Shown: one piece after another, positions 53,166 to 62,120 of the stretch | Numbering within the stretch: position 1 is the first letter of the stretch | Layout of the letters: every line of letters begins with the position of its first letter | Source: Spirosoma aerolatum | GTDB lineage: Bacteria > Bacteroidota > Bacteroidia > Cytophagales > Spirosomataceae | Direction of reading: 5' to 3' | DNA length: 64,000 bases | Assembly: GCF_002056795.1 (NCBI RefSeq) | Contig: NZ_CP020104.1 | Coordinates: 7,201,501 to 7,265,500, forward strand | Position numbers and translations under genes: made by a program | Notes under the pieces: model-generated | What the model was told of the DNA's origin: nothing | Database searches by the model: none | The model's input: the letters and a program-made list of their open reading frames with translations, nothing else

Positions 53166-54719
53166 ATGGCTAACTCGACAATCAGCATGAGCAAGATTCG
53201 ACACATCTTTCGGCTATTTAGCCAGGGACGTAGCAAACTCTCCATCGCCACCCAAATTGGTGTTTCCCGGAACACTGTCAAGCGTTATTTGACCGCCCTG
53301 GCCGCTAGTGGACTTACCTATGAAGATATCCGTACCCTGACCGACAAGGATCTGGAAGACTTATTTGGCAAGACCCCTGAGCCCAAGCTCGATCCACGCT
53401 TGACTATTCTGCAAGCTTACCTGCCTCAGGTCGATAAAGAACTCAAACGAAAGGGAGTCACTCGACTGATGTTGTGGGAAGCTTACCGCAATGACCATTC
53501 TGATGGCTTTCACTACACCCAGTTCTGTTTTTACTATAACCAATGGAAGGCTCGGGTACAACCCGTGATGCATCTGGATCATAAAGCAGGCGACAAACTA
53601 TTTGTCGATTTCGCGGGTGTTAAGTTGAGTCTAGTCGATTTAACAACGGGGGAAGAAAAGCCCGTTGAAGTCTTCATCGCCATTCTAGGCGCTAGTCAAC
53701 TGACCTATGTGCAGGCGGTAATGAGTCAGCAAAAAGAAGACTTCATTGCGGCTTGCGAAAACGCGCTGCACTATTGTGGGGGTGTACCAGCCGCCATCGT
53801 TCCCGACAATCTCAAAACGGCCGTCACCAAAAGCAGTCGCTTTGAACCGACTCTGAATGAGACGTTTGCCGACTTTGCCGACCACTACGGCACTACTATT
53901 TTACCCACCCGAGCTTATCGACCACGGGATAAAGCCCTGGTCGAAGGGGCGGTCAAGATTGTCTATAATCGGATCTATGCACCGCTACGAAAACAGCGCT
54001 TTCACTCATTAACCGAGCTCAATGAGGCTATACTAGCTCTCTTAGAGCAACATAATAGCCGACCCATGAAAGGGCGCAACTATAGTCGTCGACTTCAATT
54101 TGACGAAGTTGAACGCGAAGTACTCGCACCTTTACCCCTGCTACGCTACGAGTTCAAAAAGCAATCCCATGCCACAGTGATGAAAAATGGGCATGTGTGT
54201 TTAGGGGCTGATAAGCACTATTATAGTGTACCCTATCGCTACGTTGGCCGAAAGGTCAAACTGCTTTATTCCAGCTCTACGGTGGAGATTTTTGTCCGCT
54301 ATCAACGCGTGGCCCTACATCGACGGCAATATCGTCCCTACAGTTACACCACCGACAAAGAACATCTGGCCGCTACTCATCGCTTCGTAACGGATTGGTC
54401 GCCCGAGCGTTTTGTCGACTGGGCGGCTGATATCCACGAGGATGTGCGGCTCTACATCCTCAAAGTGATGGAACGTCGTCAGCATCCTGAACAGGCCTAT
54501 CGCTCCTGTATGGGCATCCTGAGTCTGGCCAGTAAGGTAGGCAAAGAGCGGCTCACCAACGCCTGTCGGCGGGCGTTAGGCTTCGGCCTCTACAACTACA
54601 AAACCATCCAGGCCATCTTGGAAAAGGGGATGGATAACTATGATGAAGACGAACTTCTAGCTGAACAACCCACCATGCCTACTCACGAGAACATCCGCGG
54701 AGAGAACTACTATCAATAA
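53166..54719 (+). CDS. istA: IS21 transposase IstA
   Basis: A 517-residue DDE transposase. An N-terminal helix-turn-helix (SKLSIATQIGVSRNTVKRYL, about 17-40) precedes the integrase core, with the first Asp in KLFVDFAGVKL, the second in AAIVPDNLKTAV and the Glu in YRPRDKALVEGAVKIVY. A C-terminal beta domain (DKHYYSVPYRYVGRKVKL) follows. It looks complete and has no internal stops. It needs IstB to transpose. istB begins 18 bp after its stop. Confidence 0.95.
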   Translation: MANSTISMSKIRHIFRLFSQGRSKLSIATQIGVSRNTVKRYLTALAASGLTYEDIRTLTDKDLEDLFGKTPEPKLDPRLTILQAYLPQVDKELKRKGVTRLMLWEAYRNDHSDGFHYTQFCFYYNQWKARVQPVMHLDHKAGDKLFVDFAGVKLSLVDLTTGEEKPVEVFIAILGASQLTYVQAVMSQQKEDFIAACENALHYCGGVPAAIVPDNLKTAVTKSSRFEPTLNETFADFADHYGTTILPTRAYRPRDKALVEGAVKIVYNRIYAPLRKQRFHSLTELNEAILALLEQHNSRPMKGRNYSRRLQFDEVEREVLAPLPLLRYEFKKQSHATVMKNGHVCLGADKHYYSVPYRYVGRKVKLLYSSSTVEIFVRYQRVALHRRQYRPYSYTTDKEHLAATHRFVTDWSPERFVDWAADIHEDVRLYILKVMERRQHPEQAYRSCMGILSLASKVGKERLTNACRRALGFGLYNYKTIQAILEKGMDNYDEDELLAEQPTMPTHENIRGENYYQ

Positions 54720-54737
54720 CCCTAAATCAATGCACCA

Positions 54738-55487
54738 ATGAACAACAATAGCTTAGAGAAAATGCGTAAAATGAAGATGTTTGGCATGTTCCAGGCCTTC
54801 AAAACTAGTCTGGAAAGTGGCCAGCCCATCGGGTATACGATTGATGAGATGATCGCCTATCTGATTGAAGCTGAATGGGATGATCGACAGAATCGGCGGA
54901 TCGAACGCCAGATTGTCAATGCCCGTTTCCGCTATAAAGCCTCTATTGAGGAACTCTCTTACCAAACGGAACGGAATCTGGACCGCAATCAATTGTTACG
55001 GTTAGCCGACTGCAACTTCATCAAACGCAATGAAACGTTGCTGGTTACGGGTAGTACCGGCATTGGCAAAAGCTATATCGCATCGGCGTTAGGTCATCAA
55101 GCCTGCATTCTGGGTTATCGGGTCCTGTATGCCAGTACGCCTAAACTATTTGCTCGGCTAAAAATGGCCAAAGCCGATGGATCGTATTTGAAAGAGTTAA
55201 CTCGAATCGAGCGTCAACAACTACTGATACTGGACGACTTCGGGCTTCAGCCGTTTGATGCCCAGAGTCGGGCTGCGTTAATGGAAATCATCGAAGATCG
55301 GCATGGCAAGAGTTCGACCATTATCACCTCTCAACTACCGGTCAGCAAATGGCATGAAGTGATTGGGGAAAAAACCATTGCCGATGCTATCCTGGATCGG
55401 CTGGTACATGATGCACATCGGCTGGAGTTGACCGGCGAATCCATGCGCCGGAAACGGAAACCGCAAGTAGAAATCAGTTATCAATAA
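54738..55487 (+). CDS. istB: IS21 helper ATPase IstB
   Basis: A 249-residue AAA+ protein related to DnaC. Walker A is TGSTGIGKSYIASALG and Walker B is LLILDDFGLQPFD. The N-terminal helical part (LEKMRKMKMFGMFQAF) contacts DNA or IstA. It remodels target DNA for IstA. It is intact, so the element could be active. It is cotranscribed with istA. Confidence 0.95.
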   Translation: MNNNSLEKMRKMKMFGMFQAFKTSLESGQPIGYTIDEMIAYLIEAEWDDRQNRRIERQIVNARFRYKASIEELSYQTERNLDRNQLLRLADCNFIKRNETLLVTGSTGIGKSYIASALGHQACILGYRVLYASTPKLFARLKMAKADGSYLKELTRIERQQLLILDDFGLQPFDAQSRAALMEIIEDRHGKSSTIITSQLPVSKWHEVIGEKTIADAILDRLVHDAHRLELTGESMRRKRKPQVEISYQ

Positions 55488-55606
55488 AGGGAAAATAACC
55501 GTAGTTTTACCACCGCTTCTACAGCCTCTTTTCGCGGGTCGTTTGCGAGTCAACTAGGTGGTCAATTTGCTACGGAATCGCCTGGTCACTATCTCCGAAA
55601 TACACA

Positions 55607-56192
55607 CGTTTTTCAACCAACAGCACTATTTCAATTGACGGGCATACCCGCTTATCAACTGACGAATCAGCACCTGGACGCTTCCGTTATTTTCTCGGCC
55701 AAAACGAGAGAAATTCTCGAACGACTTCAGCAGGCACGGGATCATGCAGAGTTGATCGCCATTATTGAAGCCTATGCCTTTCAGCTACTTGGCCAGATGC
55801 GACAGGATCGATGGGTCCTCAGTGGGGTCAGCCGACAGATGATGCGAACCGGCGGGATGGGCAAGCTGGATAGCTGGGCGGATCAGGCCTGTTTGTCGAC
55901 CAAACAATTTAAACGAAAATTTTACGAAAGCACCGGGGTCAATCCCAAGACCTACGCCCGCATCATTCGCTTTAACCAGGCCTTTAACCGCAAGAACCGG
56001 TTCCCTCAGGCGGATTGGTTAAGCATTGCGCTCCAGTGTGGCTATTGTGATTATCAGCATTTAGCTAAAGACTACAAAGACTTTACGGGCTTAACCCCGA
56101 TTGACTTTCACCAGCTGGAGGCACAGTCGCCCGAGAAACAACTGGGTTTAACGGATCTACTTTATCAGCAGCGGGTTGACTTACGGAGTTAA
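55607..56192 (+). pseudogene. AraC-family regulator, N-terminus removed by the IS21 element
   Basis: The open frame continues in from the IS21 end: VFQPTALFQLTGIPAYQLTN matches the end of the DUF6597-like sensor domain of Spirosoma-type AraC proteins, so about 80-90 N-terminal residues are missing. The DNA-binding domain (about the last 100 residues) is whole: WADQACLSTKQFKRKFYEST and LSIALQCGYCDYQHLAKDYKDFTGLTPIDF. Initiation could occur at TTG 55635, leaving a DNA-binding protein without its full sensor. The SDR gene follows after 125 bp. Confidence 0.78.
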
Positions 56193-56317
56193 GCTGAGAA
56201 AGTCCTTTTTTTACCAATTCCGCTGCCTAGCCGCCTTCTATTTTTGGGTATGCATTCTGGCTCGTGGCTACGAGTGGATCGGCCATTGGGTAGCCGTCAG
56301 AGCCTAGTACGCTTAAC

Positions 56318-57085
56318 ATGAAGACGAACATGCGACTCAAAAACCAAGTGGCTATTGTGACGGGAGCAGCCCGTGGTATCGGCCAGCAGTACTGCCTGGC
56401 ACTCGCTGGTGAGGGCGCCCAACTAGTAGCCATCGACATCCTATCCTGTGCCGATACGCTGACCAAAGTACAGCAAGCTGGGGGGCAAGCCCTGGAAATA
56501 GTGACCGACGTAACCCTGCCGCAACAGGTAGAAGCGATGGTTGCCCAAGTCTTGCAGCGTTATGGTCGAATTGACATCCTGATCAATAATGCGGCCCTAA
56601 TCCCTCCATTGACGCCCTTTGATCAGGTTTCGGAAGCGAGCTGGGATCGGGGCATGGCGACCAATGTGAAAGGCATGTGGCTGTGTAGTAAAGCGGTGAT
56701 CCCCTCTATGCGCCAGCAGGGGAATGGGAAGATCATCAACATTTCCTCCGATACAGTCTGGGCCGGCACCCCGATGCTGCTGCCGTATGTCACCTCGAAA
56801 GGGGCTATTCTGGCCTTTACCCGGGCCCTGGCTCGTGAGTTATCGGGTAGCGGCATTCATGTGAACTGCGTTACACCAGGCCTAACAGTAACGGAGGGCG
56901 TGCAGCAAATGGCCGACCCCGAAACAGTGAGCTCCATTCAGCAGCTGGTGCTGGATGGACAAATCATCAAACGTCGGCAGAAGCCTGACGATGTAGCCGG
57001 CGTCATCGTGTTTCTGGCGTCGGATGAAAGTGATTTTGTGACGGGCCAAACCATCAATGTCGATGGGGGATTTACCCATCATTAA
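56318..57085 (+). CDS. SDR-family oxidoreductase
   Basis: A 255-residue classical SDR with GAARGIG cofactor loop, NNAALIPP (NNAG-like), Ser in IINISSDTVW, catalytic YVTSKGA and C-terminal GQTINVDGG. Asp at the end of strand 2 (VAIDIL) favours NAD over NADP. All catalytic residues are present. A second start nine bases later (MRLKNQ) is possible. It follows the damaged AraC gene and precedes a carboxylesterase by 20 bp, suggesting a small detoxification or catabolic operon. Confidence 0.92.
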   Translation: MKTNMRLKNQVAIVTGAARGIGQQYCLALAGEGAQLVAIDILSCADTLTKVQQAGGQALEIVTDVTLPQQVEAMVAQVLQRYGRIDILINNAALIPPLTPFDQVSEASWDRGMATNVKGMWLCSKAVIPSMRQQGNGKIINISSDTVWAGTPMLLPYVTSKGAILAFTRALARELSGSGIHVNCVTPGLTVTEGVQQMADPETVSSIQQLVLDGQIIKRRQKPDDVAGVIVFLASDESDFVTGQTINVDGGFTHH

Positions 57086-57105
57086 CCGGCTATCCTCTTC
57101 TTCCG

Positions 57106-58746
57106 ATGCGAACACTACTAACCCTTTGCTGGTGGTTTGTTTTTCCGGGGCTTCTGCTCACCGATCGAGGGGAGAACGGATCGTGGGTTGACCCATTCAG
57201 GACTTGGCCTGCCGCTGCTGAAACCGATTCCCTGGTAAGGATTGAAACCGGATCCGTAAAAGGCGTTCTGGATACCAGTGGCGTTACCATTTATCGGGGG
57301 ATTCCCTATGCGACGGCTCCCATCGGCAACCGCCGCTGGCAGCCTCCCTTTCGGGCACCTTCCTGGAAAGGGGTGCGGTTAGCCACCGAGTACGGCCCCG
57401 CTTGTCCCCAACAATCGTCAGATTGGGGACCTACCAGCGAAGATTGCCTGACCCTCAATGTATTTACGAGCACCACAAAGCACCCTACTCGTCCCGTGAT
57501 GGTTTGGATTCATGGCGGAGGGTATCTGGGAGGAAGTGCCCGGGGCTACGATGGCCGTGTTTTGGCCCGTAAAGGCGTCGTGGTGGTCACCCTAAACTAC
57601 CGGTTGGGTGCGTTGGGGTATTTGGCCCATCCGGCCCTGGCAGCTGAATCACCGCATCAGCGTAGCGGCAATTATGGTCTTTTGGATCAGATCGCAGCCC
57701 TACAGTGGGTGCACCGAAATATTGTTCAGTTTGGAGGTAACCCAGCCCAGGTGACCATCTTTGGAGAATCGGCCGGTGGGTTTGCGGTGGGAGCGCTCCT
57801 GGCTTGCCCCCTGGCTAAAGGGCTTTTTCACCGGGCCATTCTACAGAGTGGAACCGGGCTACACAATGGAATTATTACTCGTCAAAAAGCGGAAGCGCTG
57901 GCCCTGGTGGGTGCTAAAACGCTCGGCGTGGCCGGTCAGGATGCGTCGGCGGCCTCGGCACTGCGTTCGATGACTGCCGAGCGACTGGTGGCTGCCTACC
58001 CCCGTCCCCACCAGAGGCCATTGCGAGGCTATCAGGTCTGGTTTGGTCCGGTCGTGGATGGGTGGGTACTCCCTTTACCCCTCGATAAAGCCATCCACCA
58101 GGGCCGCTGGAACCAGGTTCCCATTTTGGTGGGGACAACGGCCGACGAAGGCATTCTTTTCCAGCCACACGCACCGGCCAAAAGCCTTTCTGACTACTAT
58201 AACCTACTGGGTCCGGGCGACTTAGGCGATACCACCGGGACGTTGGCCAGCTTATATCCGGTTAAGGATACGGCTCAGATCGTAGCCCAATCACAGCAGC
58301 TCGTGGGTGATCTGGGATTTGGGGCACCGGCTCGTGCCCTGGCTCGGTTGGTAACAAGTACAGGTGGCCAAGCATATCTCTACCAGTTTACCCGGGTTTC
58401 AACGGATGCCTCGGGTCATCGGATTCCCGCTGTTCATACCTCCGAATTGCCGTTTGTGTTTGGTATTGAACCGACCCAGTGGACAGCCTTTGTCAATGAA
58501 GGACGAACCCCGGATGACGCCAGGCTTGCCGATGCATTGAGTGATTACTGGATCACGTTTGCTAAGTGGGGTAGTCCAAATGAACCTAAGGGGAAAGGCA
58601 AATGGCCCTATTGGCCGCTCTACAAGGCAACGACGAATGCCTATCAGGACCTGGGTATTCCCATCCGGGCTCGCCAAGGTTTACGGGATCGGTATTACAA
58701 TGCCCTGGATCGGCTAGCCCGCCAAGAGGGTGAAATTCGACCCTGA
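57106..58746 (+). CDS. Type B carboxylesterase, exported
   Basis: A 546-residue alpha/beta hydrolase with a signal peptide (MRTLLTLCWWFVFPGLLL). Family signatures are SEDCLTLNVFTS, the oxyanion segment WIHGGGYLGGSA and the nucleophile elbow FGESAGGFAVG with the catalytic Ser. The acid is probably Glu in TADEGILF and the His is in AVHTSELPFVFG. It hydrolyses esters such as lipids, para-nitrobenzyl or drug-like esters; the substrate is unknown. It starts 20 bp after the SDR stop, so the two are likely cotranscribed. Confidence 0.93.
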   Translation: MRTLLTLCWWFVFPGLLLTDRGENGSWVDPFRTWPAAAETDSLVRIETGSVKGVLDTSGVTIYRGIPYATAPIGNRRWQPPFRAPSWKGVRLATEYGPACPQQSSDWGPTSEDCLTLNVFTSTTKHPTRPVMVWIHGGGYLGGSARGYDGRVLARKGVVVVTLNYRLGALGYLAHPALAAESPHQRSGNYGLLDQIAALQWVHRNIVQFGGNPAQVTIFGESAGGFAVGALLACPLAKGLFHRAILQSGTGLHNGIITRQKAEALALVGAKTLGVAGQDASAASALRSMTAERLVAAYPRPHQRPLRGYQVWFGPVVDGWVLPLPLDKAIHQGRWNQVPILVGTTADEGILFQPHAPAKSLSDYYNLLGPGDLGDTTGTLASLYPVKDTAQIVAQSQQLVGDLGFGAPARALARLVTSTGGQAYLYQFTRVSTDASGHRIPAVHTSELPFVFGIEPTQWTAFVNEGRTPDDARLADALSDYWITFAKWGSPNEPKGKGKWPYWPLYKATTNAYQDLGIPIRARQGLRDRYYNALDRLARQEGEIRP

Positions 58747-58882
58747 TGCACTCCCGGTATGGAATCACCAATAATTCGGAACACTACCTCCAGAGTTAGA
58801 TGGAGGCTATTGATCGTTAATTAAGTAGGCATTTTGTCGATTAGGGGGTTATCATCAATTTCTTGGTAAAAGCCCATCTACT

Positions 58883-59563
58883 ATGGAACTCGACCATATT
58901 TTTATCTTTACGCACCAGGCACACCAGGTCGCTACCAGGCTAACCACGTTTGGCCTCAGCGAAGGATCCGCCAATGTCCATCCGGGGCAGGGAACCGCCT
59001 GCCGACGCTTCTTTTTCCAAAATGCGTATCTAGAGTTAGTGTGGATAGTCGATGAAGAGGAAGTGAAAAGTCCACTTTTAGAAAGAACCAACCTGTGGGA
59101 ACGATCCCAGTATAAGCTCACTAGGTATTGCCCCTTTGGCCTTTGTTTTCGCACACCACAGCCAGCTGGTCCTTCGCTCAGCTTAGCCTTTGAGGCTGGT
59201 TGGCGCTACTACTCGGACTATCTGCCTGAAGGCCAGTATGCCCATATAGCTTCCAATGAGGCTTTTGCTTTCGAGCCAATGTTGTTTGAAATGCCCTTTT
59301 TTGGTCTGGCTCCTCAGGATTATCCGGTAGAAAAGCAGCAGCCATTGCTCCACGCAAAAGGGTATCAGAAACTGACGAAAGTGACCTTGACCTTACCCGT
59401 TCCAGGCAATGAATTATCGCCCGCAATGCAAAAGGTTGTTGGGCAAAGCAAGGTGGATACGCGCCTGGGGGAGTCGTATGTAGTTGCCTTAGAATTTGAC
59501 GGTGGTAACCAAGGCGAGCGCCAAGACTTTACGGACTTGATTCCCCTCATTATTAGCTGGTAA
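58883..59563 (+). CDS. VOC/glyoxalase-like domain protein
   Basis: A 226-residue protein beginning MELDHIFIFTHQAHQVA, the usual opening of a vicinal-oxygen-chelate (Glyoxalase-like) domain with the first metal ligand His5. A second ligand may be Glu in NAYLELVWIVDEEE. The C-terminal half (YQKLTKVTLTLP...ESYVVALEFDG) resembles a second, degenerate half-domain. VOC proteins include dioxygenases, isomerases and resistance proteins, so the function is open. It stands alone. Confidence 0.8.
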   Translation: MELDHIFIFTHQAHQVATRLTTFGLSEGSANVHPGQGTACRRFFFQNAYLELVWIVDEEEVKSPLLERTNLWERSQYKLTRYCPFGLCFRTPQPAGPSLSLAFEAGWRYYSDYLPEGQYAHIASNEAFAFEPMLFEMPFFGLAPQDYPVEKQQPLLHAKGYQKLTKVTLTLPVPGNELSPAMQKVVGQSKVDTRLGESYVVALEFDGGNQGERQDFTDLIPLIISW

Positions 59564-59669
59564 CCAGCACCTGTGGGGTCAGAGAGTACAGATGTAGGTT
59601 TCGCACCAAACGCTCATAGATGAGACGATTAGGCTTCATCCTTAATGTATTAACGAACCTATTAGCAAG

Positions 59670-60524
59670 CTACTTAGACCTTTCTGTATTGTCCCTAATA
59701 AACTCGTTACAAATCGAAAAAAACACTTTCGGATCTCTTAACCAAGGGTCATGACCCGCATCACCTACCGTTTGCACCCGGACATGGGGAAACAACTCCA
59801 GATATTCTCTAGCTCCATCAAAATGGACACTTTTGGAGCCGTTAAACAATAAAATCGGCACGTTGATCTGCTTTAAGCGTGCAGCCTTCGGGGCAGATAC
59901 CATACTCATTACGGGTTCGTATTGTGGTAAGCCCGAAGTAAGCTCAATCTCTTTAGATATGCTAACCGTGTCTTGTTGACTGACACCGCCTGGGGTTTGC
60001 CGACTCACCAGCCCTGTCTCACCGATTGAGCCTTTTTGGGATTTGACGACCCGCTTGGTCAGCAGAGTGTCCCGATGATATTCTTCCTCTTGCCCTGTCC
60101 AGGTAACCGTTCCGCTCAGAATTACCCCCTTAACATCTTGGGGATAGGTATAGGCATAAAGAATCGCTAAAAAACTGCCCCAGGAAGAACCTGCCAGGAA
60201 TACCTGCTGATTTTTGGCCAAGGTATTTTTCAGTCGTTTCAGATCGGCCAGGTGATCTTGCCAGGTATAGGAGGAAGCCGGGGCGCTTTTGCCGCAGCCT
60301 CGTTGATCGTAGTAGATGACCTGGGCAGTCTGGCTTAAGGCATCAAATTCAGGCCGTAGGTACTGATGGGTAGCTCCAGGCCCACCATGTAAGACAATGA
60401 CAGTGGTTGCCTTTTGGCCAACTCGCCAAAAGGCAAGTTTTGTGGAACCGGCAATAAACCCATCCTGTCCGTAACACAGGGGTGCACTAATCAAGAGAAG
60501 CCATACACATAACCACTTCATCAT
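59670..60524 (-). CDS. Proline iminopeptidase-like alpha/beta hydrolase, exported
   Basis: A 284-residue protein with a signal peptide (MKWLCVWLLLISAPLCYGQ). HGGPGATHQYL is the oxyanion/HGGPG motif of the S33 family, YYDQRGCGKS follows, the nucleophile is Ser in AGSSWGSFLA, and the His is in DAGHDPW. The acid is probably Asp/Asn in FNGSKSVHFDGA. It releases N-terminal residues from peptides or hydrolyses esters. The cap domain is short. It converges with the VOC gene. Confidence 0.9.
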   Translation of the reverse strand: MMKWLCVWLLLISAPLCYGQDGFIAGSTKLAFWRVGQKATTVIVLHGGPGATHQYLRPEFDALSQTAQVIYYDQRGCGKSAPASSYTWQDHLADLKRLKNTLAKNQQVFLAGSSWGSFLAILYAYTYPQDVKGVILSGTVTWTGQEEEYHRDTLLTKRVVKSQKGSIGETGLVSRQTPGGVSQQDTVSISKEIELTSGLPQYEPVMSMVSAPKAARLKQINVPILLFNGSKSVHFDGAREYLELFPHVRVQTVGDAGHDPWLRDPKVFFSICNEFIRDNTERSK

Positions 60525-60835
60525 AATCGGATAAAAATACTTTTCTCATGGAGATGCATAGGCCTACAAAAATCCATAAACATGACCTTATTGAAAGACC
60601 ACTTAGTGGTTCACCAACAAAATTCATCTCACTAAGAAAGCTGTGCTGACTTAGTGAGGTCTTCTCATAGGGTGCTTTCTTTGGTGTTGAGATGTCGCAA
60701 AAAATGCTCCTAACTGAGACGGGACATTGTTCGATAAAGTAGAAGCGTATTGTTAGCTTAAAGCTATATAACAAAATAGCCTGGACGGAACCCATTCCCC
60801 TTATCGGGAAAATATAAGTGGCAAGCTGAACGACT
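60525..60835. other. Intergenic region rich in small hairpins
   Basis: No convincing gene. CTCACTAAG/CTTAGTGAG (60630-60658) forms a perfect 9-bp stem. Immediately after it come two sequences of the CTCA...GCT...TGAG form (60663-60692 and 60692-60722). It separates the divergent peptidase-like gene and toxin-antitoxin pair. Confidence 0.5.
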
Positions 60836-60871
60836 TGCGAAGGTGACATGTTTCACTTATGTTTGTGACAT
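60836..60871 (+). promoter_or_regulatory. Promoter and possible operator of the RES toxin-antitoxin operon
   Basis: TTG (60836-60838), 19 bp, then TATGTTTG (60858-60865) matches the Bacteroidota promoter. GTGACAT occurs twice (60843-60849 and 60865-60871), 22 bp apart on the same face of the helix and bracketing the -7 box. These would suit binding by the Xre-type antitoxin. The ATG is 20 bp downstream. Confidence 0.65.
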
Positions 60872-60885
60872 AGTTCTCTTAGTAT

Positions 60886-61299
60886 ATGGCTACTTCAACT
60901 TACCAAGCCGCAAGCCTGACTCGATCCTCACCGTTTGGTGTGATTGACTCATCACGACAGGGTATGCTACGTGCGCAAGTCGATGAAGTCGCGGCTCTGG
61001 TCGGACTAACCGATCGGGAAATGGCCTATGCCCTCAATATGACTCCACGTAATCTGCATCGGCTGAAAGCTGAGCAACGTGTACGTGTGGATGCTTCGGA
61101 ACGGCTTCTGCTCCTCAAGAACCTGTTGGTACATGCGCTAGATACCTTTGAAGGACGAAAAACCACCGTTTTACATTGGTTACGAACCCCCATTCGGGAA
61201 CTAGCCAATCAATCCCCGCTTCAATTACTGGATACGGTAACCGGCTTTGGGCTGGCGGATGATGTATTAGGACGGTTAGATTATGGCTTACCCGCCTAG
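60886..61299 (+). CDS. Xre/MbcA/ParS-type antitoxin
   Basis: A 137-residue protein. A helix-turn-helix-like domain (about 30-70; LVGLTDREMAYALNMTPRNLHRLK) is followed by the DUF2384 toxin-binding region (HALDTFEGRKTTVLHWLRTPIRELANQSPLQLLDT...GRLDYGLPA). The C-terminus normally blocks the NAD pocket of the RES toxin. It starts with an ATG and ends 9 bp before the toxin ATG. It probably represses its own promoter. Confidence 0.92.
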   Translation: MATSTYQAASLTRSSPFGVIDSSRQGMLRAQVDEVAALVGLTDREMAYALNMTPRNLHRLKAEQRVRVDASERLLLLKNLLVHALDTFEGRKTTVLHWLRTPIRELANQSPLQLLDTVTGFGLADDVLGRLDYGLPA

Positions 61300-61308
61300 C
61301 TTTTGCTG

Positions 61309-61773
61309 ATGAGTCTTCTCTACCGTATCATTCGGGATAAGTATCGGCATACACCGCTTTCTACGGAAGGAAGCCGCTTATTTGGGGGGCGCTGGAACCC
61401 CAAAGGGGTCGGTGTACTCTATGTCACATCAACCCCTGAACTGGGTCTGGTCGAAACCTTAGCTCATGCGCCCTCAGTCCGTTATGAAGACCTACCCACT
61501 TACTGGGTGTTTTCGGTGGAGGTTCCAGATGATATTCGATACATTCGTCGAGATGAACTGCCGGAATACTGGCAGGAACAAACTTATGAACGCACTCAGG
61601 AATGGCTCATAGACTGGTTAGCAGACCCAGATCGACTTGGAGTAGCCATTCCATCGGTGCTGGTCCCCCTGTCCTACAATGTGTTGTTACATCCGGCCCA
61701 TCCGTTATTCGATCAAATTAGAGTAATCAGCCAAGAGATTCAGCCTGTGGATCATCGGCTTTGGCGGGCCTAG
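61309..61773 (+). CDS. RES-domain toxin (NAD-degrading)
   Basis: The protein has 154 residues from the ATG at 61309; a TTG two codons earlier is also open. The RES motif residues are present: Arg in SRLFGGRWNPKG, Glu in LVETLAHA, and Ser in SVLVPLSYNVLLHP. YRIIRDKY is the usual opening. RES toxins (MbcT, ParT types) split or transfer ADP-ribose from NAD and stop growth. It is paired with the antitoxin 9 bp upstream. Nothing suggests inactivation. Confidence 0.92.
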   Translation: MSLLYRIIRDKYRHTPLSTEGSRLFGGRWNPKGVGVLYVTSTPELGLVETLAHAPSVRYEDLPTYWVFSVEVPDDIRYIRRDELPEYWQEQTYERTQEWLIDWLADPDRLGVAIPSVLVPLSYNVLLHPAHPLFDQIRVISQEIQPVDHRLWRA

Positions 61774-62120
61774 TCAACCCAAAAGTCCATTTATAAATGG
61801 ATAAACAAATTGAAATCAATTCATGCGTATCTAAAACAGCCCCGTCCTGTTCAATATAAGCGTATAGGCTTTAACCATTACCGATTTTGTGTCTAAGCGG
61901 CTTCTGCTCAGGGCAGAGTGATTGTTTCCATTCACTTCTGAAAAGGGTAAAAAAAGACATTTTTTGAGTCAACGCAACTGACGGACTCTTAACTGCATCT
62001 TCCCAAAACAAGGACAAGCCCGTAACTTATTAGTCAGGCCTGTCTATACTAGTTCTCTATTGCAGCCTATGGATAGCTGCCATTAATTCTGAAGCACTCG
62101 CCCTTTGTTGAGATAATATT
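61774..62120. other. Intergenic region between RES toxin and resolvase
   Basis: No open frame is seen on either strand. A T-run (GACATTTTTTGAG) is present without a good stem. If the resolvase has a res site it would be expected here, but I see no convincing paired repeats. Confidence 0.45.

Larger units (their letters stand above)
52996..55606 (+). mobile_element. IS21-family insertion sequence, complete
   Basis: A 2611-bp element. The ends match in inverted orientation: TG, three variable bases, then ATTTCGGAGATAG and GACC. Inside the left end about three more related blocks (GATTTCGG...TGACCACC) form the multiple terminal repeats typical of IS21. It carries intact istA and istB. The flanks do not show a target duplication: the left flank is the IS1182 transposase and the right flank is the middle of an AraC gene, so a deletion or recombination occurred after insertion. 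Confidence 0.85.

Noticed and set aside
52991..55612. Target-site duplication flanking the IS21 element
   Set aside because: Bases outside the two ends (CCTTGG and CGTTTT) do not match.
60487..60849. 120-residue open frame on the - strand
   Set aside because: It overlaps the signal peptide of the hydrolase gene and a hairpin-rich intergenic region, with no recognisable sequence.
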